Positions 21,309-29,387 of a stretch of 64,000 nucleotides of DNA are shown in pieces. The DNA lies in assembly GCF_000300995.1 (NCBI RefSeq), contig NZ_AMRJ01000019.1:1-64000 (forward strand), given 5' to 3'. Position 1 is the stretch's first letter. Each line of letters starts with the position of its first letter. The notes beneath the pieces were generated by a model. It worked only from the letters and a program-made list of their open reading frames with translations, was not told the DNA's origin and did no database searches. The translations under genes and the position numbers were made by a program. This stretch comes from Alcanivorax hongdengensis A-11-3 (GTDB taxonomy: Bacteria > Pseudomonadota > Gammaproteobacteria > Pseudomonadales > Alcanivoracaceae).

Positions 21309-22739
21309 ATGCTAAAAGACGCCTACCCCTACTACCTGGCCAACGAGGCGGTCTTCGCCAACCAGGATCTGGACGTCACCGACAAGTACAGCGGTGAAGT
21401 CGCCACCCGCGTGGCCATGGCTGACGCCGCCACCATCGACAAGGCCATCGACGCCGCCGACAAGGCCGCTGGTGCCATGGCCAAACTGGCCCCCTACGAG
21501 CGCCAGGCGATCCTCTATCACTGCGTGAAACGCTTTGAAGAACGGTTTGACGAACTGGCCGAAGCGCTGTGCATCGAGGCCGGCAAACCGATCAAGGACG
21601 CCCGTGGTGAAGTGACCCGATTGATCGACACCTTCCGGGTCGCCGCCGAGGAAGCGGTGCGTATCAACGGTGAAATCCCCAACCTGGAAATTTCCGCCCG
21701 GGCCAAGGGCTACCGCGGCATGATCAAGCGCGTCCCCATTGGCCCCTGCTCCTTTATTTCACCGTTCAACTTCCCGCTCAACCTGGCGGCCCACAAGGTG
21801 GCTCCGGCCATTGCCGCCGGCTGCCCGTTTGTACTGAAACCCGCCAGCCGCACCCCCATCGGTGCCATCATCATCGGTGAAGTGCTGGCGGAAACCGACC
21901 TGCCGAAAGGGGCCTTCTCGATCCTGCCCTGCCACCGTGAAGGCGCCGATCTGTTCACCACCGACGAGCGCTTCAAGTTGCTCAGCTTCACCGGCAGCCC
22001 GGATGTGGGCTGGGATCTGAAAGCCCGGGCTGGCAAAAAGCCGGTGATTCTGGAACTGGGCGGCAACGCCGCCGTTGTGGTGGACGAAGACGCGGACCTC
22101 AATGATGCGGTAGAGCGCATCGTATTCGGCGCCTTCTACCAGTCCGGCCAGAGCTGCATCGGCGTGCAACGCATCCTGATTCACGATGCCGTCTACGACG
22201 AACTGAAAGCCCGGCTGGTGGAAAAGACCGCCTCCCTGAAAATGGGCGACCCGAAAGACGAAGACACCTTTATCGGTCCGGTGATCTCCGAGGGCGAAGC
22301 CAAACGCCTGGAGAGCTGGATCCACGAAGCGGTGGACGCCGGCGCCACCTTGCTGGTGGGCGGCAAGCGCGATGGCGCCATGCTGCAGGCCACCTTGCTG
22401 GAAAACGCCCCGGCCGGCACCAACATTGTCGAGGAAGAGGCGTTTGGCCCGGTGGCAGTGATCAGCCGCTTCAGCGATTTCGATGACGCCCTGAAGACGG
22501 TCAACGACTCCAAGTTCGGCCTGCAGGCCGGCATCTTCACCCGCGACCTCTACAAGGCCCAGAAGGCCTGGGACGAACTGGATGTGGGCGGCGTGGTGAT
22601 TGGTGACGTTCCCAGCTGGCGGGTGGATAATATGCCCTACGGCGGCGTCAAGGATTCCGGCCTGGGCCGCGAAGGCATCCGATGGGCCATCGCCGACATG
22701 ACTGAAGAACGTCTGCTGGTGATCCGCACCCCGCAGTAA
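21309..22739 (+). CDS. NAD(P)-dependent aldehyde dehydrogenase
   Basis: 476-residue ALDH superfamily enzyme that oxidises an aldehyde to a carboxylate. Marks include ISPFNFPLNLAAHKVAPAIAAGCPFVLKPASRTP (cofactor domain), LSFTGSPDVGWDL, the general base in ILELGGNAAVVV, the catalytic cysteine C283 in YQSGQSCIGVQR, and EEEAFGPVAVISRF. AAGGAA lies before the ATG at 21309; the longer open frame from 21213 is repeat DNA. Its place after an acetolactate-type ThDP enzyme suggests the two handle products of one carbonyl pathway, which is inference. A terminator follows. Confidence 0.92.
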   Translation: MLKDAYPYYLANEAVFANQDLDVTDKYSGEVATRVAMADAATIDKAIDAADKAAGAMAKLAPYERQAILYHCVKRFEERFDELAEALCIEAGKPIKDARGEVTRLIDTFRVAAEEAVRINGEIPNLEISARAKGYRGMIKRVPIGPCSFISPFNFPLNLAAHKVAPAIAAGCPFVLKPASRTPIGAIIIGEVLAETDLPKGAFSILPCHREGADLFTTDERFKLLSFTGSPDVGWDLKARAGKKPVILELGGNAAVVVDEDADLNDAVERIVFGAFYQSGQSCIGVQRILIHDAVYDELKARLVEKTASLKMGDPKDEDTFIGPVISEGEAKRLESWIHEAVDAGATLLVGGKRDGAMLQATLLENAPAGTNIVEEEAFGPVAVISRFSDFDDALKTVNDSKFGLQAGIFTRDLYKAQKAWDELDVGGVVIGDVPSWRVDNMPYGGVKDSGLGREGIRWAIADMTEERLLVIRTPQ

Positions 22740-22768
22740 CGCTTTACCCTCCCTCTGGACCAGGGAGA

Positions 22769-22809
22769 CCGGGCCCCGCCATTTCGGTGACGGGGCCCGT
22801 TTTATTTTC
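22769..22809 (+). terminator. terminator of the ALDH gene
   Basis: CCGGGCCCCG and CGGGGCCCG form a strong stem with a 12-base loop, followed by TTTTATTTT. Confidence 0.9.
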
Positions 22810-22953
22810 AGCCCCCGGCGATTCCATGATCCTGCCGGCGACCGCCCGGTTCGCCGCTGCCGACATTACAAATGCTACACAGTTTGCCGGCTTTCCCGTT
22901 CATGAAAAGGTGCTAGCCTTGGCCCGTTGTCTCCTTTTACGGTCCTCGCCTCC

Positions 22954-23775
22954 ATGGATAGCTCGATCAGTCTTATCACGCTGCTGTTTTCCCTGCTGCT
23001 GCCCCCCTCCAGCCCGGCACCTGACCCGACGCCAGGCCCGTCACCCGTGGCCCAGTGGTACCAGCCGACCCTGGATACCGACTGGCAGATCCAGCTGCAG
23101 GGCACGCCCAATACCGGTTACCCGGTGGAGCTCTATATCCTCGACATGTTCGATACGCCCCAGGCCACCATTGATGACCTGCATGCCAGCGGTCACAAGG
23201 TAATCTGCTACTTTTCCGCCGGCACCTTCGAGAACTGGCGTGATGACAAGGGCCGGTTCACCACCGCCGACAAAGGCCGCCGTCTGGGTGACTGGCCCGG
23301 CGAGCGCTGGCTGGATATCCGTTCGGACAATGTGCGCAGCATCATGGCCGACCGTCTGGACCTGGCGGCCAGCAAGGGCTGTGACGGCGTCGACCCGGAT
23401 AACATGGATGGCTACAGCAACAGGACCGGCTTCCCGCTGACCTACCAGGACCAGCTCACCTACAACATTTATCTGGCCAGCGAGGCCCATGCCCGTGGCA
23501 TGGCGGTGTCGCTCAAGAATGACCTTGGCCAGGTCAATGATCTGGTGGCAACCGCTGACTTCGCCGTCAACGAATCCTGCCATCAGTGGGATGAATGCGA
23601 CCTGCTGCAACCGTTCATTGATGCCGGCAAGCCGGTGTTCCATATCGACTACCTGTACAGTCAGGACCCGCTGGGCCGGGCGGCGCTGTGTCAGCAGATG
23701 AACCAGCGGCAGTTCCGTAGCCTCACTCTGCCCCAGGCCCTGGATGACAGTTTCCGGTTTTCCTGTAATCCTTGA
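22954..23775 (+). CDS. secreted GH114-like endo-alpha-1,4-polygalactosaminidase family protein
   Basis: 273 residues. A short hydrophobic N-terminus (SLITLLFSLLLPPSS) looks like a signal peptide and leads into a Pro-rich linker (PAPDPTPGPSPVA). The rest is a TIM-barrel of the GH114 type: WQIQLQG, YILDMFDTP, HKVICYFSAGTFENWR, ERWLDIRSDN, KGCDGVDPDNMDGYSN with candidate catalytic acids, and SLKNDLGQ. The family is linked to galactosaminogalactan-type exopolysaccharides. The ATG at 22954 was chosen because the signal-like stretch follows; its binding site is weak. DinB follows 29 bases later. Confidence 0.82.
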   Translation: MDSSISLITLLFSLLLPPSSPAPDPTPGPSPVAQWYQPTLDTDWQIQLQGTPNTGYPVELYILDMFDTPQATIDDLHASGHKVICYFSAGTFENWRDDKGRFTTADKGRRLGDWPGERWLDIRSDNVRSIMADRLDLAASKGCDGVDPDNMDGYSNRTGFPLTYQDQLTYNIYLASEAHARGMAVSLKNDLGQVNDLVATADFAVNESCHQWDECDLLQPFIDAGKPVFHIDYLYSQDPLGRAALCQQMNQRQFRSLTLPQALDDSFRFSCNP

Positions 23776-23804
23776 GCGGTTACTGGCAGAACGGATGACC
23801 GGCC

Positions 23805-24299
23805 ATGTCTGTCTCCCTGTTCCGGGAAATGGCCCGCTACAATCAATGGCAAAATCGCCAGCTGTACCGGGCCTGCGGTTCCCTTGACGATGCCCATCGC
23901 AAACGCGACTGCGGCCTGTTCTTTCACTCCATTCACGGCACCCTCAACCACCTGCTGCTCACTGACCGTTTGTGGATGGCCCGCTTCACCGGCGACAGCT
24001 TCACGGTGACCGGTCTGGATCAGCAACTGTACGAACAGTTCGACGAACTGTGCGAACAACGGCAACACACCGACCGGCAGATTGTGGATTTTTTCGATCA
24101 GCGTATCGACGAGGATCTGCAAGGCATTCTCAGCTACCAGTCCGCCGCCACCGGCGAATGGCGCAGCTTTCCCCAGGCGCTGTGTTTCAACCATTTCTTC
24201 AATCACCAGACCCATCATCGCGGCCAGATCACCGCCGCCCTCAGCGCCCAGGGCATCGATTTCGGCGTCACCGATCTGATTTTCATGCCCCGCCAGTGA
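23805..24299 (+). CDS. DinB-family metal-binding protein
   Basis: 164 residues forming a four-helix bundle of the DinB/YfiT type. Metal-ligand histidines lie in SIHGTLNHLLLTDRLW and in FFNHQTHHRGQITAAL, the usual pattern of one His in helix 2 and a HxxxH near helix 4. Such proteins include thiol-dependent transferases and damage-inducible proteins of unknown role. It begins MSVSLFREMARYNQWQNRQLY, a typical start. It sits between the GH114-like gene and an antiporter gene on the same strand, with no sign of shared function. Confidence 0.88.
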   Translation: MSVSLFREMARYNQWQNRQLYRACGSLDDAHRKRDCGLFFHSIHGTLNHLLLTDRLWMARFTGDSFTVTGLDQQLYEQFDELCEQRQHTDRQIVDFFDQRIDEDLQGILSYQSAATGEWRSFPQALCFNHFFNHQTHHRGQITAALSAQGIDFGVTDLIFMPRQ

Positions 24300-24366
24300 C
24301 CCGGATCAGTGCCCGGCCCGGGGCCGGCACTGCTACACTGTCGGCAACAGGGAGGGGCGTCACGGC

Positions 24367-26319
24367 ATGGATGATTTACTGACACTGACGGTGGTTCTGC
24401 TGGCAACGGCCGTGGCCTCCGTGGTGCTGTTCCGTCGCATGCGCCTGCCACCCTTGCTGGCCTATCTGCTTGCCGGGCTGGCCGTGGGCCCGTTCGGTTT
24501 CGGCTGGGTGCAAAACACCGACAGCATTCAGCACCTGGCAGAATTCGGTATCGTCTTTCTGCTGTTCACCCTGGGGTTGGAGTTTTCCATTCCGCGGCTG
24601 CTGACACTCAGGCGGGTGGTCTTCGGTGCCGGCCCTCTGCAGGTGGCCATCACCGGCCTGCTGGTCTTCGCCGTCATGCGCCTGCTGGGGTTTTCGGTGA
24701 CCATGGCCACCATCACCGCCTGCGCCCTGGCGTTGTCATCCACCGCCATCGTGGTGCGTGACCTGATCGGCCGAGGCGCGGTCAATACCGGCTATGGCCG
24801 GGCGGCCACCGGCATTCTGCTGTTTCAGGACCTGGCCGCGGTCCTGATGCTGGTACTGCTGCCGCTGATCAGTCTGGGCGACGCGGACAATGTCATGGCT
24901 GCCGCCGGCATGATTCTGGGCAAGTCCCTGCTGCTGTTTGCCGGCATCTTCGTGGCCGGCAAGTGGATCCTGCCAAGGCTGCTGGAAGAAACCGGCCGCG
25001 CCCGCTCCGACGAGGTCTTTGTGATGAGCGCCCTGCTGCTGGCCCTGGTCGCAGCCTGGGTCACCCATGAGATGGGGCTGTCCATGGCCCTGGGCGCGTT
25101 CCTGGCCGGCATGATGCTGGGCGAGAGCCATTTCCGTCACCAGATCGAGGCGGATCTGCGCCCGTTCCGGGATCTGCTGCTGGGCCTGTTTTTTGTCAGT
25201 GTCGGCATGCTGGTGGACCCGGATCTGTTTGCCGATCAGTGGCACTGGATCATCCTCGCCGCCCTGGCGCTGATGCTGTTCAAGACACTGCTGGTCTTCG
25301 GCCTGCTGCGACTGCTGCGTGAACGCCCGGAAACCGCCCTGCGCAGCGGCCTGATTCTCGGCCAGGGCGGCGAGTTCGGCTTTGTACTGGTGGCGCTGGC
25401 GGTGTCCCATGGCATGATCAGCCCGGGCAAGGCCGGCCTGCTGGTCTCCATTACGGTACTGACCATGGCGTTTACACCGGCACTGCTGGAACACAGTGGC
25501 GCCTTGACCCAGCGCCTGCTACGCGCCTGGCAAACGCTGCCGGATTCGCCCTCCCTGGATCAGGACACCCACCAGCACGTCATCCTCTGCGGTTATGGCC
25601 GCGTGGGTCAGAACCTGATGCGTTACCTGACCCGTTTCCACCAGGCAGCGGTGGCCATCGACATGGACCTGGTGCGCATTCAGGAGGCCAGCGCCGCCGG
25701 CGAAAAGATCCTGTTCGGCGATGCCAGTCGCAAGGACATTCTGGAAAAGGCCGGCATCGACCGGGCCAGCCTGGTGGTGGTGACCTTCGACAATGCGCGC
25801 CTGGCGGAACGCATCATCCATACCGTGCGCGACCTCAACCCGGCGGTACGGGTGCTGGTGCGCACCCGCGACGATACCCACCTGGACGCCCTGACCCAGG
25901 CCGGTGCCACGGAGGTGGTGCCGGAAGTGCTGGAAGCCTCGCTGATGCTGGTGGCCCAGGCACTGATGATGCAGGGCGTCCCCTTCGTCAGGGTACTGGC
26001 CATGCTGCGCCAGAGCCGCCGGGAGCGCTATCAGATGCTGCGCGGCTACTACCACGGTGACTCCCTGCCCACCAGTGACAGTGCCGGCAATCCCTACCGG
26101 TTACTGCATGCGGTGGTGCTGACCGACCGGGCCCGGGCCATTGGCCAGGCACTGGGAGAGTGTCGCTTGCGGGATGTGGAAGTGCGCGCCCTGCGCCGCG
26201 GCGAACAAATGATCAATGCGCCGGAGCCGGAACAACGGCTGCTTAGCGGTGACACCCTGATTCTCTACGGCCCATTGGAAGCGGTGGAAGCCGCCGAAGC
26301 CCGTCTGCTGGGCGGCTAA
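24367..26319 (+). CDS. CPA2 cation:proton antiporter with RCK domains (KefB/YbaL-like)
   Basis: 650 residues. The first 380 or so are a polytopic membrane antiporter domain with LPPLLAYLLAGLAVGPFGFG, FLLFTLGLEFS and LALSSTAIVVRDLI. A TrkA-N domain begins near 400 with the nucleotide loop VILCGYGRVGQNLMRYL, and a TrkA-C domain lies at about 560-645. This layout is that of K+ or Na+ efflux systems gated by NAD(H) or glutathione adducts. No KefF/KefG ancillary subunit is adjacent. It is convergent with the GST gene, only 23 bases away and with no visible terminator. Confidence 0.9.
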   Translation: MDDLLTLTVVLLATAVASVVLFRRMRLPPLLAYLLAGLAVGPFGFGWVQNTDSIQHLAEFGIVFLLFTLGLEFSIPRLLTLRRVVFGAGPLQVAITGLLVFAVMRLLGFSVTMATITACALALSSTAIVVRDLIGRGAVNTGYGRAATGILLFQDLAAVLMLVLLPLISLGDADNVMAAAGMILGKSLLLFAGIFVAGKWILPRLLEETGRARSDEVFVMSALLLALVAAWVTHEMGLSMALGAFLAGMMLGESHFRHQIEADLRPFRDLLLGLFFVSVGMLVDPDLFADQWHWIILAALALMLFKTLLVFGLLRLLRERPETALRSGLILGQGGEFGFVLVALAVSHGMISPGKAGLLVSITVLTMAFTPALLEHSGALTQRLLRAWQTLPDSPSLDQDTHQHVILCGYGRVGQNLMRYLTRFHQAAVAIDMDLVRIQEASAAGEKILFGDASRKDILEKAGIDRASLVVVTFDNARLAERIIHTVRDLNPAVRVLVRTRDDTHLDALTQAGATEVVPEVLEASLMLVAQALMMQGVPFVRVLAMLRQSRRERYQMLRGYYHGDSLPTSDSAGNPYRLLHAVVLTDRARAIGQALGECRLRDVEVRALRRGEQMINAPEPEQRLLSGDTLILYGPLEAVEAAEARLLGG

Positions 26320-26342
26320 CGCTTAGCCGGCTGCTGAAAAAA

Positions 26343-27269
26343 TCAGGCGGCCGTCAGGGCAAAGCCCTGGCGGGGAAAGTGAATATGCACGGTGCCCGCC
26401 GCCGGGTTGGTACGCGCCAGAATCCAGCTGTCTGCGGTGGCGCTGACCAAGGTGCCGGTGACCGGCACCTGACCATAATCATCCGGCGCCACACTGACGG
26501 TCTGGCCCAGCAAGGGCGCTTTAATGCCGGCCTCGGGCAATTCCCTGGGCGCCCTGGCCCTGGCCAGTTTGAGCGCCGCATTGGGCGACATTTCCACCGC
26601 ATCCCCATGACCAAAATCACGCATGCGATCCATCCAGGCAGCGACCCGCGGATACTTGCCGAACACCGGGGACTCGGCCACATCGCGCAGGAACCAGAGA
26701 CCATGGTAGGCACTGAAGTCACCGATGTTGGGGCGGTCAGCAAACAGGAAGTCGTGCTCTGACAGGCGCGCTTCCAGGCCATCCAGGTGTTCGCGCACCC
26801 GAGCGCGGGACGCCATCAAGCCCATGCGCGGCACATTGGACGTGCGCCCGATGCGGATACGATCCCGGAAAAAGCGCAACAGGTTGAACAGCGAAAAGGC
26901 CTTGAACAGCTTGATATTCAAGCGCCAGCTGGTGGACGACAGAATACAGGCCAGAAACAGTTCCAAGTCCGCCTCGCGAACAAAGGCCTGCACCTCCTCG
27001 CTGACATTGTCCAGCGCCAGCTCCGGCTTGCCGCTGAGACGGGCAATCTCGCGGGTAATGGTGCGCGTATCGCAGAACACATCGGCGCCGATCTGGGCCA
27101 CGGGAATCTTGCGATAGCCGCCGGCCAGCGGCGCCAGCAACGGTCTGGGAGGCATTTCATCGGTGGTGACCGAACACCACTCCAGCCCGGTATAGCCCAG
27201 CATCACCCGGATCTTCTCGGAAAAGGGAGACAAGGCATAGTGGTGCAATACGAATTCAGACTCAGACAT
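26343..27269 (-). CDS. glutathione S-transferase family protein
   Basis: 308 residues, longer than a standard GST (about 200-230). The thioredoxin-like N-terminal domain reads FVLHHYALSPFSEKIRVMLGYTGLEW, continuing with YRKIPVAQIGADVFCDTRTITREI; the helical C-terminal domain includes LFADRPNIGDFSAYHGLWFLRD and PRVAAWMDRM. The last 90 or so residues form an added beta-rich-looking domain (APLLGQTVSVAPDDYGQVPVTGTLVSATADSWIL). The ATG at 27269 follows GGGG; the frame upstream of it is not GST-like. Substrate unknown. Confidence 0.85.
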   Translation of the reverse strand: MSESEFVLHHYALSPFSEKIRVMLGYTGLEWCSVTTDEMPPRPLLAPLAGGYRKIPVAQIGADVFCDTRTITREIARLSGKPELALDNVSEEVQAFVREADLELFLACILSSTSWRLNIKLFKAFSLFNLLRFFRDRIRIGRTSNVPRMGLMASRARVREHLDGLEARLSEHDFLFADRPNIGDFSAYHGLWFLRDVAESPVFGKYPRVAAWMDRMRDFGHGDAVEMSPNAALKLARARAPRELPEAGIKAPLLGQTVSVAPDDYGQVPVTGTLVSATADSWILARTNPAAGTVHIHFPRQGFALTAA

Positions 27270-27512
27270 GGATCCCCGCCCTGACATCAGAAGGCCACCA
27301 AGCGTGGTCCGGCCACCCTTTAGTGTCAATAACAGCAGACGACAGCGCCGCGCTGCCATGATCGGTCCGGTCAATAGCGCGCCACAGCGGCACCGCCGAG
27401 CCTTCAACAAAAATCGGCATGGTGTTCACCTTGCCAGACTCCATTGAAAGCAACCCCGCCTGAACGCCCATGGATAAAGGGCCTCAACGCACGAATGAAG
27501 AAATGCAACAAA

Positions 27513-27580
27513 GTGTACACATGTTCATTTTTTACTTGCCAGGCTGGCGCACAGCCATTATTTTGTGAACACTCATTCAC
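27513..27580 (+). promoter_or_regulatory. sigma-70 promoter flanked by putative operators, ABC1 kinase gene
   Basis: TTGCCA (27536-27541) and TATTTT (27559-27564) are exactly 17 bases apart. Upstream of the -35 lies GTGTACACATGTTCAT (27513-27528), and directly after the -10 lies GTGAACACTCATTCAC (27565-27580), an inverted repeat of GTGAA/TTCAC. The two flanking sites share ACA(Y)GTTCA-type half-sites, as in TetR-type repression. The remaining 240 bases between the GST and kinase genes hold nothing I recognise. Confidence 0.5.
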
Positions 27581-27596
27581 TATCGAGGTGCATGCC

Positions 27597-29189
27597 ATGC
27601 AGAAGAATCCGACTCCGGCTGAAACACCACGGGCCAATCCGCCCGCCTGGCAGCCGCTGGATGATTTTGCCCAGCGCAAACAACCGGACAGCGGCCTGAA
27701 AGCCTGGCTGGCGGTGGTGGAAGGCTGTATCCGGGCCATTGAACGCACCGCCTGGCAGGGCCGCGAACTGGCGGACCAGGCCATCAATGCCTGCAAGGCC
27801 GTGGGCCGTGGCGCCAACGCGGTCAACGAGGAAATGCAGCAGCTGGCCGATGAAGCCCGCCGCTGGCCGGCCCGCCTCAAGCGCCTGACCAAGACCGGCT
27901 GGATGCTCACCAAGGTAGTAGCCAGTTACCGCCTGTGGGGCACCAAGGCGGCCTTCCTGCCCGGCAGCATGCGCCAGGCAGCGCTGGAGAACCTGCACCG
28001 GCGCAATGCCCGCCGTTTTCGCGATACCTCGCTGCAACAGGGCGGCGCCTTTCTGAAGATCGGCCAGCTGCTATCCAGTCGACCGGATCTGTTGCCCCAG
28101 GCCTGGATCGACGAACTGGCCATCCTGCAGGACCAGGCCACCGCGGTCCCCTTCGAGCAGATCCAGGCGGTGCTGGAAGCAGAATTCGACCAGCCCCTGG
28201 ACGAGCTGTTTGCCGACATCGACGTCGAACCGCTGGCCGCCGCCAGTATCGGTCAGGTGCACCGGGCCCGCCTGCATGATGGCCGGGACGTGGCCGTGAA
28301 GGTTCAGCGCCCGGGTCTGGACGAGGTGGTCGAGCTGGATATGGCATTGCTCAAGGTGTTCATTGATGCGGTGAAATCCGCCCTGCCGCCCATGGATTTC
28401 GACACCATTGTCAGCGAAATCCAGCGCACCGTGCGCGAGGAGCTGGACTACCAGCGCGAAGCCCGGGCCATGGTTCAGGTCGGCCAGCAACTGGCCTCAC
28501 TGCCCGGCATCCGCGTACCCACCCTGGTGAGCGAGCGCAGCAGCCGACACGTGCTGACCACCGTTTTTGTTCGCGGTCGCAAACTCACCACCGTGCTGGA
28601 CGAAATGGCCAACAGCGATCGTGCGCGCCTGGACCGGGTTCTCGCCCGGCTGCTGGATGCCTGGTTCACCCAGGTACTCAATGGCGGCCTGTTCCATGCG
28701 GACCCGCACCCGGGCAATTTGATGATCACCGACAATGACGAGCTGGTACTGCTGGATTTCGGCTGTACCCAGACGCTCACCAATGAGGCGCGCCACGGTT
28801 ACTTCCGGGTGCTGCAGGCCTGCGTTGTTGGTGATGAGCAGGTCATCGCCGACACCCTTCAGACACTGGGCTTTCGCACCCGCAGCGGCGATGCCGGCAC
28901 CCTGCTCGCCTTTGTCAGTGCGATTCTCGATCAGGTGCGCGATGCCATTATCAACCCCCATCAGCAACAGGGCTGGCCCAGCGCCGAGCAACTGATGCAG
29001 CAGGTCACCGAACTGCTGGCCCATCTGGAGCATGATCCGGTGGAGAAAATGCCCGCGGATTTCATCATGCTGGCCCGGGTCTTCGGCACCCTGGGTGGGC
29101 TGTTCCTGCATTACCAGCCCAGCGTGGACGCCGCCAGCCTGGTGCTGGGTTACCTGACCCGGCCGCTGGATGCCCCCCGGGCGGCCTGA
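27597..29189 (+). CDS. ABC1/AarF/UbiB-family atypical kinase
   Basis: 530 residues. The ABC1 marks are present: KxGQ motif in GGAFLKIGQLLSSRPDLLP, Ala-rich loop AAASIGQVHRARL, lysine in VAVKVQRPG, ExD-like EELDYQREA, catalytic FHADPHPGNLM and metal-binding LLDFGCTQ. These proteins act as ATPases or kinases in ubiquinone synthesis and lipid metabolism. An N-terminal helical extension of about 170 residues precedes the core, and no C-terminal membrane pair is clear, so it is not the standard UbiB. GAGGTG precedes the ATG at 27597. It is divergent from the GST gene and is probably a regulated accessory lipid gene. Confidence 0.87.
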   Translation: MQKNPTPAETPRANPPAWQPLDDFAQRKQPDSGLKAWLAVVEGCIRAIERTAWQGRELADQAINACKAVGRGANAVNEEMQQLADEARRWPARLKRLTKTGWMLTKVVASYRLWGTKAAFLPGSMRQAALENLHRRNARRFRDTSLQQGGAFLKIGQLLSSRPDLLPQAWIDELAILQDQATAVPFEQIQAVLEAEFDQPLDELFADIDVEPLAAASIGQVHRARLHDGRDVAVKVQRPGLDEVVELDMALLKVFIDAVKSALPPMDFDTIVSEIQRTVREELDYQREARAMVQVGQQLASLPGIRVPTLVSERSSRHVLTTVFVRGRKLTTVLDEMANSDRARLDRVLARLLDAWFTQVLNGGLFHADPHPGNLMITDNDELVLLDFGCTQTLTNEARHGYFRVLQACVVGDEQVIADTLQTLGFRTRSGDAGTLLAFVSAILDQVRDAIINPHQQQGWPSAEQLMQQVTELLAHLEHDPVEKMPADFIMLARVFGTLGGLFLHYQPSVDAASLVLGYLTRPLDAPRAA

Positions 29190-29204
29190 CCCCGGTTCAC
29201 CATT

Positions 29205-29234
29205 GCCCCGCCTGGCAGGCCCCGCCAGCGGGGC
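29205..29234 (+). terminator. GC-rich hairpin after the ABC1 kinase gene
   Basis: GCCCCGC...CTGGC pairs with GCCAG...CGGGGC (29205-29216, 29224-29234) with one bulged base. No T-run follows, so termination is possible but not certain. The rest of the 198-base gap holds the leader of the next gene. Confidence 0.4.
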
Positions 29235-29387
29235 GAATCGTCTTCACGTTATCGTGACAACAAACCCGCAACAGAAGTGACAATAACACTACAGCTGTCT
29301 CCCGATTTCAGCGGTACAACGTAATAACAAAACGTTAGTACCAATAAATAGCGAAGGCCGACATCGAGCCTTCGCCACGGGGGCAGT

